Below, in pieces: positions 10,670 through 18,899 of a stretch of DNA of 64,000 nucleotides (position 1 is its first letter; the number at the start of each line of letters is the position of its first letter). The notes under the pieces are model-generated. The model saw only the letters and a program-made list of their open reading frames with translations. It was not told the DNA's origin and searched no databases. This DNA is from JAXLWB01 sp046328715. GTDB lineage: Bacteria > Chloroflexota > Anaerolineae > Caldilineales > Caldilineaceae. Position numbers and translations under genes: made by a program. The stretch lies in assembly GCA_046328715.1 (NCBI GenBank), contig JAXLWB010000057.1, forward strand, positions 1-64,000, given 5' to 3'.

Positions 10670-10924
10670 ATGACCCATATCATTGCTGAACCTTGCGTCG
10701 GTACTAAAGATACCGCCTGTGTCGATGTTTGTCCAGTCGATTGCATCTATGGGAAGAAGGACGATTGGGAGATATTATATATCCATCCTGAAGAATGCAT
10801 TGATTGTGGATTGTGCGTTGACGCCTGCCCAGTTGAAGCAATTTTCCCAGAGGAAGAAGTGCCAGACAAATGGAAGGCATTTATTGCCAAAAACTACAAT
10901 CACTTTGGTTTAGATGCACCTTGA
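10670..10924 (+). CDS. fdxA: 7Fe-type ferredoxin ([3Fe-4S][4Fe-4S])
   Basis: An 84-residue cytoplasmic electron carrier. The first cluster region 'CVGTKDTACVDVCPVDCIY' has the spacing of 7Fe ferredoxins of the Thermus/Mycobacterium FdxA type. The second region, 'CIDCGLCVDACPVEAI', is a regular 4Fe-4S motif. The C-terminus 'EEEVPDKWKAFIAKN' is also typical. The first ATG follows AAAGGA at a normal distance. The frame overlaps the FGE-like gene by 11 bases, so the two may be translated together. The redox partner is not visible. Confidence 0.93.
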   Translation: MTHIIAEPCVGTKDTACVDVCPVDCIYGKKDDWEILYIHPEECIDCGLCVDACPVEAIFPEEEVPDKWKAFIAKNYNHFGLDAP

Positions 10925-11648
10925 TCCGATTAGACACTATCCAATGTCCACGCTGGCTAAGATTTGTATTGAACCAGATCTGATCTGCCTTCCCGCAGGA
11001 GAATTCTTGATGGGAAGCGAAACAGGCGCAGAGAATGAAAAACCCATACATCCCGTATGGGTTGACACTTTTGCGATTGGGAAACACCCAGTAACCAATC
11101 GCGAGTATGCATGTTTTTTAGAAGCAACCAACCACAAACCACCGTTGTTTTGGCAAGCACCCCAGTTTCAACAGCTCGATCAACCGGTTGTTGCGATTTC
11201 ATGGCATGAAGCGGTGGCCTATTGCCAATGGTTGAGCGCAGTAACTGGTCAACAATATCGTTTACCCACCGAGGCCGAACGCGAAAAAGCAGCGCGCGGT
11301 GGCATTGTCGGCCATGAGTATCCTTGGGGCAATGAGCTTCCAATCGATCATCTGGGCGGTCCGAACGCGCCGCTCGATGCTGTTGGCAGCGAAGGCCCCA
11401 ATGGGTACGGTCTATATGATATGTCTGCCGGAGTTCATGAATGGTGTGCTGATTTTTATGATCCCTCGTATTATCAAGTTTCCTCATACCGCAATCCACC
11501 AGGGCCAGCAACCGGTCGCCGTCGTGTAGCGCGCGGCGGTTCTTGGCGCCATCACATCCGCTTTGCGCGCTGCGCCGCCCGCAGCAGCATTCCTCCAGAG
11601 ATGCAATACAGTGATTTTGGCTTGCGTTGCGCAGCAACAGTCACTTGA
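10914..11648 (+). CDS. SUMF1/FGE-like domain protein lacking the catalytic Cys pair
   Basis: A 244-residue protein that is almost entirely an FGE-sulfatase (SUMF1) domain: 'LPAGEFLMGS', 'HPVTNREYACFLEA', 'RLPTEAEREKAARGG', 'YPWGNE', 'GLYDMSAGVHEWCADFY' and 'RRVARGGSW...RCAARSS...FGLRCA'. In genuine formylglycine-generating enzymes two Cys lie between GGS and RCAAR. Here that stretch is shortened (GGSWRHHIRFARCAARSS) and both Cys are missing, so sulfatase activation is unlikely. Known: SUMF1 domains also occur in EgtB-like and binding proteins. No signal peptide is seen. The ATG at 10914 overlaps the ferredoxin gene; ATG at 10944 is an alternative start. Neither has a clear ribosome-binding site. 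Confidence 0.85.
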   Translation: MHLDPIRHYPMSTLAKICIEPDLICLPAGEFLMGSETGAENEKPIHPVWVDTFAIGKHPVTNREYACFLEATNHKPPLFWQAPQFQQLDQPVVAISWHEAVAYCQWLSAVTGQQYRLPTEAEREKAARGGIVGHEYPWGNELPIDHLGGPNAPLDAVGSEGPNGYGLYDMSAGVHEWCADFYDPSYYQVSSYRNPPGPATGRRRVARGGSWRHHIRFARCAARSSIPPEMQYSDFGLRCAATVT

Positions 11649-11762
11649 TGCAGCAGCACAACATTCTACCAATTGTCCTTTGAAAAGCCATGAATATCAG
11701 CCATACTTATGGGAAAAATTCATGACTTTTGCAACCGCAATTGGTATGGCTAAAGCTTTCGC

Positions 11763-13448
11763 TCAAGGATTTCCATACAACTGAACCTGCCCTCCGTAAA
11801 AATCGCGCTGCCGGATCAATTTCTTCTGTGCGGCAAACGTTTGCGGGATGAGCCCCCGTGGATCCGTATACGAGTCATGGCTGTAGACCAGCCAGACTCG
11901 GTTATGCTCGCGCAACAGTGAAGTGAGACTGGGTATGTCGCTCTCTGTCATCTCGGGTTCCAGGATACCACTTTCGAAGAGATCGAGCGGAACGCCCTCT
12001 CTCACGATTTGAAGCGAATACTGTTTTTCAAAGGGTTTGAAGTAATAGTCGAAAGGGATGACCACAAAATTGGAGTTAAAAAGGACCAAATCATCCTTTT
12101 CGGCAAAATTAGCCACATAACCGGCGGCGGTGCGCCAATCCTCTTTTTGAAAGAACCGGTAATAATCGGCGATTGAAAAGAGGTTGAGTGCAACCAAACT
12201 CCCCAACACCAAGAGCATCAGCGGGCGAAATTTCAGTTGAGCGACACCAGCAGCCAATATCAGCAACAGCGGAATCGTTGTCCAGATCAACGTCCGCCCC
12301 CAGAAGATCGGCCGCCAGAGGCTCACAAGCAACTCAGCCAGGAAGGGAATCACAAACAGGGCTGCCAGTAATCCAAATCCCGAGATGCGCTTCCGAAAAT
12401 GCACTGCGCCTAAAGCGAGCACGAGCAGATACAGCGTCCAGATTGCACTGGTCAGGCCAGTTGAAACGGACGCAGATGGATTCAAAAGGGAGGTCAGAAC
12501 CTGAATCACCAGTTCCCAGGTGGGTGTCGGGATCCAAAACCGCTGATAGACTGTGCTGGCTTGCTTGACGAAGGGGACGAGCCAGGGACTCCATAAAAGG
12601 AGAATAGCGATCTGGGCCTTCACCCAATTGCTCAAGGAGGGAGCATGGAAGGCAAGTTGAGTGACCGGTTTGCTCTTCCACTGTACCAGGATCAGCGCGA
12701 GAACAAAGAGATTGGTCGTTACGGGGAAGAGAACGGCTGTGTTGTGGCTGAGCAGAGTCGCAGCCGAGAAGACGATAAATGCAACCCAGGCCAAGTCCGT
12801 CTCAACGGCGTGGATGGAATTCCAACGATGGCGGTAAATCCAACTTCTCCACCCTGATTGATAGAGAGTCCCATCCTGGTAGCCACACTCTGCATTGTGC
12901 GCTGGCTCAATTGGCCGAGCGCCACGCAACTCATACCAGTATTCCCGGAATTGGCTGCCGATGGGCTTGGCAACGCGCCCGTCGGTGAGCAGTCTGACCA
13001 AGGCATAAATAGCTACGGCCGCATTGAAGGTCAGCAGGGTGTACATCCGTGTTTCCTGGGCAAAATAGATATTGAACAGCGAAAGTGCCAGAAATATTGC
13101 AGCCACCAGTCCCATCACCACGCCAGAGATGCGTTTGCCGATCAGATAAATGATTGGGATGGTGGCTGCACCGAAGAGAACAGAAAGCAGACGGACGTAA
13201 TAGGGGGTATCTCCGTTAAGGGCGATCCAAGTATGAAGCAGGAGATAATAGAGGGGAGGGTGTTGGTCAATCTTGACAATCCATTGCAGCATCTCTCCGA
13301 CACTGTGGCTGGCCATCCATACGCTGAACGTTTCATCCAACCACATCCCCTTCGCGCCGAGTAGAATTAAGCGTAGAAAACCGCCAACCGCTGTGATCGC
13401 GACGACCAACCAAGGCGCAAACTCTTCAAGGTCAAATTCTTCGTTCAT
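11763..13448 (-). CDS. GT-C family membrane glycosyltransferase (GT39/PMT_2-like)
   Basis: A 561-residue polytopic membrane protein. After the first membrane segment (about 12-32) comes 'GMWLDETFSVWMA' with the Asp-Glu of the first external loop, then 'DQHPPLYYLLLHTW', both hallmarks of ArnT/PMT-type GT-C enzymes. At least ten hydrophobic segments and a C-terminal extramembrane domain follow. Known: the family transfers sugars from polyprenyl-phosphate donors to lipids, proteins or glycans outside the membrane. The acceptor is unknown. The start is supported by TTAGGAG just upstream, with a perfect hairpin above it at 13463-13486. It is convergent with the FGE-like gene. Confidence 0.88.
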   Translation of the reverse strand: MNEEFDLEEFAPWLVVAITAVGGFLRLILLGAKGMWLDETFSVWMASHSVGEMLQWIVKIDQHPPLYYLLLHTWIALNGDTPYYVRLLSVLFGAATIPIIYLIGKRISGVVMGLVAAIFLALSLFNIYFAQETRMYTLLTFNAAVAIYALVRLLTDGRVAKPIGSQFREYWYELRGARPIEPAHNAECGYQDGTLYQSGWRSWIYRHRWNSIHAVETDLAWVAFIVFSAATLLSHNTAVLFPVTTNLFVLALILVQWKSKPVTQLAFHAPSLSNWVKAQIAILLLWSPWLVPFVKQASTVYQRFWIPTPTWELVIQVLTSLLNPSASVSTGLTSAIWTLYLLVLALGAVHFRKRISGFGLLAALFVIPFLAELLVSLWRPIFWGRTLIWTTIPLLLILAAGVAQLKFRPLMLLVLGSLVALNLFSIADYYRFFQKEDWRTAAGYVANFAEKDDLVLFNSNFVVIPFDYYFKPFEKQYSLQIVREGVPLDLFESGILEPEMTESDIPSLTSLLREHNRVWLVYSHDSYTDPRGLIPQTFAAQKKLIRQRDFYGGQVQLYGNP

Positions 13449-13462
13449 TGTCTCCTAACTCC

Positions 13463-13486
13463 TGAATTTGGGCATACCCAAATTCA
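13463..13486. promoter_or_regulatory. Perfect 10-bp hairpin upstream of the glycosyltransferase
   Basis: TGAATTTGGG, loop CATA, then CCCAAATTCA. It ends about 15 bases before the ATG at 13448, adjacent to the ribosome-binding site. It could be an operator or a 5'-UTR hairpin controlling initiation; no ligand-binding architecture is visible. Confidence 0.5.
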
Positions 13487-13783
13487 TTAAGTCAGCATGA
13501 GCCCCAGATTCGGCAGCATAGGCCAGGGTCTTAGAAAGTTATGTTGCGTATGGGTTTCACAGCTTGAAGCGAGGAGGGAGGATAGGAAACAAGATCCGAA
13601 AGAGCGGAAAAATGGCCTAGATCTTTAGACAAGCGATCTCTGTTCCCACCAACCTCGGCAGGAAATCACAGCGCACAACAACTTACTCTTATACGACCTA
13701 ACTCTGCTCTATTATACCATACTTTTACGACAATGATTCTGTCAAGTGTAGTATTCTCGGCCCTCGCCGGTCTAAAAACCAGG
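13487..13783. other. Intergenic region with no recognised gene
   Basis: About 300 bases between the glycosyltransferase and the HEAT-repeat gene. No convincing reading frame, RNA or repeat was seen, apart from a purine-rich run near 13570-13620. It probably holds the promoter of the glycosyltransferase gene. Confidence 0.5.
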
Positions 13784-14347
13784 TCACAGGCGTAAGTTGA
13801 TTGACCTAATCGCCTTTGTTGCTTCCATCTGCGTGCACCACTCATCAAACTTTTGCGCGGTCTGAAGGGCGGGTATGCTCGAACGGTTGCCAACCCTTTG
13901 CAAGGCACGACCAGCAGCAGCTTTGATGGGGTATTCTTCCTTGGGATCTTCAAGATAGGCGTGCAGGATGGCACGGATCTCGTCGTCCGCTTCGCCGATA
14001 TCATGCAAGGCAAAGAGCACCGCCTGCTTGACACGCCCGCGGCAGCGCCAGGCATCTAGGGTGGAATCGTCTACTTCGTGGTCAAAGCTTGCCGTGATCG
14101 GGCCGATCTGTTCTGCCATACGTGTGTCATCGGTGCTGTTGGTGAAGTGGGCCGGAGTCTGCGTGTAAAGTGGGCGGGCGTTCTCGATGCTTAGCATCTC
14201 CTTCAGCAGCGGCAGCCAGCGCCGATCCTGACTCTGCCCTATCGCCACTGCCGCAGCATAACGAACCCGCCAGTTCTCGTGTAAGGCCAAGCGCTCTAGT
14301 TCGGCGGGCCGGGTAAAGGCCGATTCCATCAATTCATAGACGTTCAT
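13784..14347 (-). CDS. HEAT-repeat protein
   Basis: About 187 residues of helical repeats of the HEAT/PBS-lyase type: 'LERLALHENWRVRYAAAVAIGQ', 'CRGRVKQAVLFALHDIGEAD' and 'EYPIKAAAGRALQRVGNRSS'. Known: such repeats bind proteins or nucleic acids, and some are phycobilin lyases, but no chromophore context is present here. The ATG at 14347 is preferred because AAAGGAG lies just upstream; a longer frame reaching 14392 runs into the palindromic repeat at 14380. No partner is evident nearby. Confidence 0.8.
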   Translation of the reverse strand: MNVYELMESAFTRPAELERLALHENWRVRYAAAVAIGQSQDRRWLPLLKEMLSIENARPLYTQTPAHFTNSTDDTRMAEQIGPITASFDHEVDDSTLDAWRCRGRVKQAVLFALHDIGEADDEIRAILHAYLEDPKEEYPIKAAAGRALQRVGNRSSIPALQTAQKFDEWCTQMEATKAIRSINLRL

Positions 14348-14379
14348 CACGCGCTCCTTTCGAGAGCCTACATACGCAT

Positions 14380-14453
14380 CAGAGCCCCGCACGTCAGTAA
14401 GGGGAATGCCGGCCCCTTACTGACGTGCGGGGTTCTGACGTGCGGGGACCTGA
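14380..14453. repeat. CCCCGCACGT palindrome, copy 1
   Basis: Left arm 14380-14404 (cagagccccgcacgtcagta then agggg) and right arm 14413-14437 match at 24 of 25 positions around an 8-base loop. A third partial arm (acgtgcgggg) follows. A second copy lies at 52408-52465. It sits between two minus-strand genes and could act as a transcription terminator or be a mobile palindrome. Confidence 0.8.
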
Positions 14454-14492
14454 ACTACGCTCTTCTCGACCAGCTAATGCCACAGAAAGACT

Positions 14493-16814
14493 TTACCGAT
14501 TGATCCCCATCACCGACACGTCACTACTGTTCACGGTATGCAGTAATGCATAAGGAACCTGATAGACCTGTTGATCCGTAACCAGACGGATTGCGCCATC
14601 CACATAGCTAGCCGAGAGCAGCTTTTCTTCCGGCACCGGATAGCAGAGGGTGATACCGCCCGTCATGCCCATCGTCCCGTCGCCGCCGCCTTCGTAATGG
14701 CTGATCGGAACATCGGTGCGTAAGACAATTTCGATCTCGTCTAACGCTTCTAGATGAGCGGGCAGGGGAACATGGGGTGCAATCAGTTCGCCCGAGGTAG
14801 CATAGGGTGACAGATCGATTGGCTGACCGTTGAGATAAAGCTGCGGACGCGTCATGCCAACGGGCAATTTAAGCCAGGCTTTGCCCGATTTTTTCCTTGT
14901 TATCTTGCGATACCACCAACGGGTCACAATCGGCACGGAGGCTTCCATATGGGCAGGCAGGAGCATGGGCAAGTACAAAGTAGAACTCACCAATTGGGGC
15001 AAGACGCTTGCAAAGGTCAGGTCGGCGCCAGGGTCAGGCAGCGACTGGAAGTCGCTCAAGCGTTCGGCCGGTGCAATCGTCCTCGAAATCCAGGCGATGA
15101 AGAGCCGATGCGTTTGCGCCGCCTCAAGCGAGAAGTCAGCAATCAGCGAACGTCGATCCGGCTTGAAAGGATGGCTGGTCACCGTTTCGGTGTGGATGGT
15201 CTGTTGCCCTCGGTTCAAAAGTTCGATCAGATGCAGGGTCACGCCTTCGGGCGTCTGGATCTTGACGCCTGCTTCACTGGTCACCAAATCGGGGCGCAAT
15301 AGAAAGCGGGAGGTGATGCGATGGGGCTGGGCAAATTCCACCCAATCTTCGACCGCAAAAAAGCGCTCAGCACAGAGCGTACTCTTGCGCTGCACCGTGA
15401 GCACGTCGGGGTATCGCTCCTGGTAGAGTGGCGTCACGTCACAGTGGATCGTCTTTTGTGTCAGATCGGCTGTGGAATTGCGAAACTGTTGGCGTTCGCC
15501 GAAGATACGCAGCCCTTCCCAATCATCGACCAGGATGATCGAATGGGCACCGCCACAGCCATCGCCATAGTTGTAGACGTCCTCACCACCCATCGTCAGG
15601 AACGAAACCTGGCGGAAGGTATCGGCAAAACGAAAACGGGGAACGCCTTCGGGTGCAGGGGAGCCATCCGCCGAGAGCGGCACCCCATAACCGTTGAAGA
15701 GCACGGCGTTCGGATTGACATGAGCACGCGTAGGAATTTCAGGAGCGGACTCATCCCACATCTGCATCACATAGAAGTTCTGATCCCCGCTTACCAGTGC
15801 CCCGCCCACCTCCGGCTCGAACCAACTGCGACTGTTTTCGCCCACTTTGGGTAACTGCTCGGGCCACCAGATCAAGGTCCAGACCAGGTCATCATAGGCC
15901 CAGCCAACGCCGATATCGTAGGTCCAGATGCACTCCTTCTCTAGGATGTCGTAAAAGATCGGTTCGCCCGTATGCCGCGCAGCATAGGCAATGGGAGAGC
16001 GCACGCCAAATTGATAACCGTAATTGTCCCAAGGTAGCAACAGCCCGCCCGGCATCCACTCGCGCGCCACCATGCGCAATACGTTGATGGGCAGACAGCC
16101 GCCAGTGGTGAACGCACGGTAGAGCAACCCCGTTTCACCCGTAATCCGTTGCAACAACTCCACTGCCAGCGGAATCGCCGGACCGTTGACACAGTCCATG
16201 TACGAACTACCTTCACCGCTGTAGCCCGAGGGCGGCATGTCGCCGATCATCGTGGGCAGGCGGCGAAGGCCATCATCAAGCATGCGTTGCGCCATCTTTG
16301 ATGGATTGTCGCCTTGGGTAAAGATGTAGCCTACCAGTGCATTGCTGAAGGCCAGCGAGAGGGCTTGATTATCGACACATTCGGGTTCGGGCTTGGTGCG
16401 CAGGCCATAGAAGAAGTTGAGAAAGTGATACTGGATCAGTTGCTGCGCCATCTCCGCCTGCTCGGCTCGTGCAAAGGCCCCCAGCGTACAGAGCCACTGA
16501 AAGTAGAGGCTCCACTTGGCATGTGGAAAGGCAAAACACCAAAAGTGAAATTGCAGCCCGGTTGAAAAGGTCATCGGGTTGAGTTTGCTGAGGTAAGTGC
16601 GTAGTACCTGACGAGCATTCTCGATATCCTGCGCCTCTTGCGTGATCAGCGCCACAAAGGGGGTGAACCAGGGGTAGTTCATCGGCGCACTACGGGCACT
16701 ATTTTTGAGCAGTCGCCACAGTTCGGAGCGGCGGCCCGTCTGCTCTTCCAGTGCCCGAACCGATCGGCGTAGTTCGTCGATGTCATCAAGGAGAAGTGGT
16801 TGATGTAAGAGCAT
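14493..16814 (-). CDS. Heparinase II/III-like polysaccharide lyase (putative)
   Basis: A 773-residue protein with an all-helical N-terminal half resembling the alpha/alpha toroid of heparinase/alginate lyases ('GYSGEGSSYMDCVNGPAIPLAVELLQR' region, residues about 200-230) and a beta-rich C-terminal half. The central part has 'NYGDGCGGAHSIILVDDWEG'. No signal peptide is visible, so it may act on oligosaccharides inside the cell. It is the last gene after the carbohydrate ABC permeases at 17-18.8 kb, which fits degradation of an imported uronate-containing glycan. The region just before the ATG is a repeat array (CCTACTGTCCCACTGACCTACT) rather than a ribosome-binding site. Family assignment is by fold-level similarity; the substrate is unknown. 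Confidence 0.65.
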   Translation of the reverse strand: MLLHQPLLLDDIDELRRSVRALEEQTGRRSELWRLLKNSARSAPMNYPWFTPFVALITQEAQDIENARQVLRTYLSKLNPMTFSTGLQFHFWCFAFPHAKWSLYFQWLCTLGAFARAEQAEMAQQLIQYHFLNFFYGLRTKPEPECVDNQALSLAFSNALVGYIFTQGDNPSKMAQRMLDDGLRRLPTMIGDMPPSGYSGEGSSYMDCVNGPAIPLAVELLQRITGETGLLYRAFTTGGCLPINVLRMVAREWMPGGLLLPWDNYGYQFGVRSPIAYAARHTGEPIFYDILEKECIWTYDIGVGWAYDDLVWTLIWWPEQLPKVGENSRSWFEPEVGGALVSGDQNFYVMQMWDESAPEIPTRAHVNPNAVLFNGYGVPLSADGSPAPEGVPRFRFADTFRQVSFLTMGGEDVYNYGDGCGGAHSIILVDDWEGLRIFGERQQFRNSTADLTQKTIHCDVTPLYQERYPDVLTVQRKSTLCAERFFAVEDWVEFAQPHRITSRFLLRPDLVTSEAGVKIQTPEGVTLHLIELLNRGQQTIHTETVTSHPFKPDRRSLIADFSLEAAQTHRLFIAWISRTIAPAERLSDFQSLPDPGADLTFASVLPQLVSSTLYLPMLLPAHMEASVPIVTRWWYRKITRKKSGKAWLKLPVGMTRPQLYLNGQPIDLSPYATSGELIAPHVPLPAHLEALDEIEIVLRTDVPISHYEGGGDGTMGMTGGITLCYPVPEEKLLSASYVDGAIRLVTDQQVYQVPYALLHTVNSSDVSVMGINR

Positions 16815-16858
16815 AGTAGGTCAGTGGGACAGTAGGACAGTGAATCAGTGAATTAGGA
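16814..16858. repeat. 8-base quasi-tandem array abutting a start codon
   Basis: Units agtaggtc, agtgggac, agtaggac, agtgaatc and agtgaatt follow each other. The array begins at the heparinase-like start codon on the minus strand and occupies the position where the ribosome-binding site would be. Confidence 0.75.
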
Positions 16859-16880
16859 CTTACAGAAGACAGGATAAATT

Positions 16881-16947
16881 GTAGAACAAGATAGTTTCTT
16901 ATTCGTTTTTTCCAGTAAACAGCGCACAAGAAAGTATCTTGTGCTAC
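16881..16947. repeat. Inverted repeat around 'acaagata..tttctt'
   Basis: Left arm 16881-16900 (gtagaacaagatagtttctt) pairs with right arm 16928-16947 with about 18 of 20 matches. A smaller hairpin cacaag/cttgtg is nested in the right arm. It lies between the permease and lyase genes, flanked on both sides by 8-base arrays. Confidence 0.65.
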
Positions 16948-16970
16948 GGTTAGCTACAGCGTCTTGCGTT

Positions 16971-17023
16971 AGGTCAGTGAATCAGTGGTCACTGTCCCAC
17001 TGTCCCACTGGCCTACTGTCTTA
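16971..17023. repeat. 8-base array with inversion (cagtgaat / cactgtcc)
   Basis: Two forward units (aggtcagtgaatcagtgg) are followed by inverted units cactgtcc, cactgtcc, cactggcc and tactgtct. It can fold into a long hairpin directly downstream of the MalG-like permease gene (minus strand) and may terminate its transcript. Confidence 0.75.
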
Positions 17024-17032
17024 CTTTTGTAT

Positions 17033-17872
17033 TTACAACTTGATCGCCCCTGCCGTCAGCCCTTCGATAAACTGGCGCATGGCGAAGAGGAAGATGATCA
17101 GGAGCGGCAGCGCAGCCAGGACATAGCCTGCTGTGAGCATCCCATAGTCGCCGGGATGGGCTTGGGTGAGATAGGCCAATCCGACGGTGAGTGGGCGCTT
17201 ATCAAAGGTTGGGATGGTCACCAGCGGCCAGATGTAGTCGTTCCAGACCGAGACAAAGACGTTGATCGACATCAGCGCCAACATCGGACGCAGCAGCGGC
17301 AGGGCCAGCGAGCGGAAGATCTGGAATTCGTTGGCGCCATCAATGCGCATCGACTCGAAGAGTTCACGCGGCTGTTGGGCGACAAAGGTACGCATGACAA
17401 AGACCCAAAAGGGCTGAGAGGTGCCAGCGCAAAAGAGGATCACCGGTAACGGCGTATCGAGGATGCCCAATTTCCAGGCGAGCGTGAAAGAAGGAATCAG
17501 GTTCATGATGCCGGGGAGCATCATCTTGGCAAAGAGAATGCCAAAGAGCAGATTCTTCAACGGGAATTCCAGCCGACCAAAGGCATAACTCGCCAGAGCC
17601 GTGACAAAGACGGTCAACACGGTCGAGCCTACTGCCATCACCACACTGTTCATTGTCAGCGGGGCAATGTACTGAAAGGCGACCACGTAGTTTTCGAAAT
17701 GAAAGGGCGGCTGGATCGCAAAGAACTGATAGACGATCTGCTCTTTGTCTTTGAGCGACATCATCAGCATCAGCACGAGTGGAAAGAGCAGCGCCACGCA
17801 GACAAAGATCAAGACACCGTTCTTAAACCACTCTGCCTGTTGGATTTGCCGTCTATAGTTTGGTGCAATCAT
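17033..17872 (-). CDS. Carbohydrate ABC transporter permease, MalG type
   Basis: A 279-residue inner-membrane permease with six hydrophobic segments. The EAA loop 'MRIDGANEFQIFRSLALPLLRPML' couples to the ATPase, and the tail 'IFLFAMRQFIEGLTAGAIKL' is classical for MalG-type (CUT1) permeases. It starts 7 bases after the stop of the MalF-like permease, with AGGGTAAGG as ribosome-binding site, so the two are one unit. No ATPase gene is in the window; CUT1 systems often share one encoded elsewhere. Confidence 0.93.
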   Translation of the reverse strand: MIAPNYRRQIQQAEWFKNGVLIFVCVALLFPLVLMLMMSLKDKEQIVYQFFAIQPPFHFENYVVAFQYIAPLTMNSVVMAVGSTVLTVFVTALASYAFGRLEFPLKNLLFGILFAKMMLPGIMNLIPSFTLAWKLGILDTPLPVILFCAGTSQPFWVFVMRTFVAQQPRELFESMRIDGANEFQIFRSLALPLLRPMLALMSINVFVSVWNDYIWPLVTIPTFDKRPLTVGLAYLTQAHPGDYGMLTAGYVLAALPLLIIFLFAMRQFIEGLTAGAIKL

Positions 17873-17879
17873 CCTTACC

Positions 17880-18785
17880 CTATTCCTCGTTGCGCAGGAA
17901 CTTCATCGTCAGCAGCGTGATAACCAGCGAGATGGCGAACATTACCAAGCCTAATGCCGAAGCATAGCCATACTTCTGGCTTTTAAAGGCGGACAGGTAC
18001 ATATACAGGCCGGGTACCATCGACGAGAAGCCCGGTCCGCCTTTGGTGAGGATTAGTTGCACGCTGTAGCCTGTGATTGCCGCCGTAATCGTGCCGATCA
18101 GGTTGAGTTTGAACTGTCCCAGGATGAGTGGCATCTCCAGGCGAAGAAACTTCTGAATCGGCCCCACCCCATCCAATGCGCCCGCTTCCCAGACCGATTC
18201 ATCAACGCTCTTCAGTCCACCTAGATAGATCAGCGCCGCATTGGTTGTTACAAAGGGGAAGCCCATAAAGACCAAGCACCACTTGACCAAGTTCGAATCA
18301 CCGAGCCAGGTCTGCTGCCACTCCTCCAACCCGATTGAGCCGAGTAGCTTGTTGAAGAGCCCATATTGCGGGTTGTACATAAACTGCCACATCAGAATGA
18401 TGATCAGCCAGGGCACCACCATGGGGATGCAGAAGAGCACGCGGTAGAGATATTGCGCCCTGAGGTTGCGGATGCGAAAGAGAATGACGCTGGTGATGAT
18501 AGTCGGGAACATCAGGATCACCCCCATCACGAGGAAGAAGAACATGTTCCCGACTGCAACCCAAAAGACATCGTCGTTGAAGATGCCCGTAAAGTTATCC
18601 AGACCGACAAAGACAGCCGTGTTATAGCCATCCCAACGATAGAACGAGCGGTAAATCCCCTCCACCATGGGGTACCAGTCGAAGAGCAGGTTCATGAGGA
18701 TGGCAGGCGCAATAAACAACAGCCCCATCATCGCCTGCTCGCTGAACTTTTTGCTTCGCTGTCGTTTGAGATTTTTCGCTTGCAT
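17880..18785 (-). CDS. Carbohydrate ABC transporter permease, MalF type
   Basis: About 301 residues and six membrane segments, with the EAA loop 'VWEAGALDGVGPIQKFLRLE'. It pairs with the MalG-like permease to form the channel of a CUT1-type sugar importer. ATG at 18785 is preferred; GTG at 18794 is also possible. The solute-binding protein gene of the same system lies 1.4 kb upstream on the same strand, beyond an IS630 element and a repeat remnant, so this gene may have lost its original promoter or operon link. Confidence 0.93.
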   Translation of the reverse strand: MQAKNLKRQRSKKFSEQAMMGLLFIAPAILMNLLFDWYPMVEGIYRSFYRWDGYNTAVFVGLDNFTGIFNDDVFWVAVGNMFFFLVMGVILMFPTIITSVILFRIRNLRAQYLYRVLFCIPMVVPWLIIILMWQFMYNPQYGLFNKLLGSIGLEEWQQTWLGDSNLVKWCLVFMGFPFVTTNAALIYLGGLKSVDESVWEAGALDGVGPIQKFLRLEMPLILGQFKLNLIGTITAAITGYSVQLILTKGGPGFSSMVPGLYMYLSAFKSQKYGYASALGLVMFAISLVITLLTMKFLRNEE

Positions 18786-18810
18786 GGGATTCACAGGTCC
18801 AACATCGTAA

Positions 18811-18860
18811 GACCCCTCTCTATCTCTCCCCTGCTAGGGGAGAGGACTGTCACGGGACAG
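18811..18860. repeat. Partial copy of the 'cccaccctagccctct' MITE-like palindrome
   Basis: 'cccctctctatctctcccct' followed by a GGGGAGAGGACTGTCAC-type stretch resembles the left arm of the palindrome at 55858-55980. The right arm is missing or strongly altered. It is immediately beside the IS630 left end. Confidence 0.5.
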
Positions 18861-18899
18861 AAGTAGTAAATTCTTCTCTCCCGTGCTGACTTCCGCCTG

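Noticed and set aside
10914..11648. Sulfatase-activating formylglycine-generating enzyme
   Set aside because: Both catalytic Cys positions are missing and no sulfatase gene is in the window.
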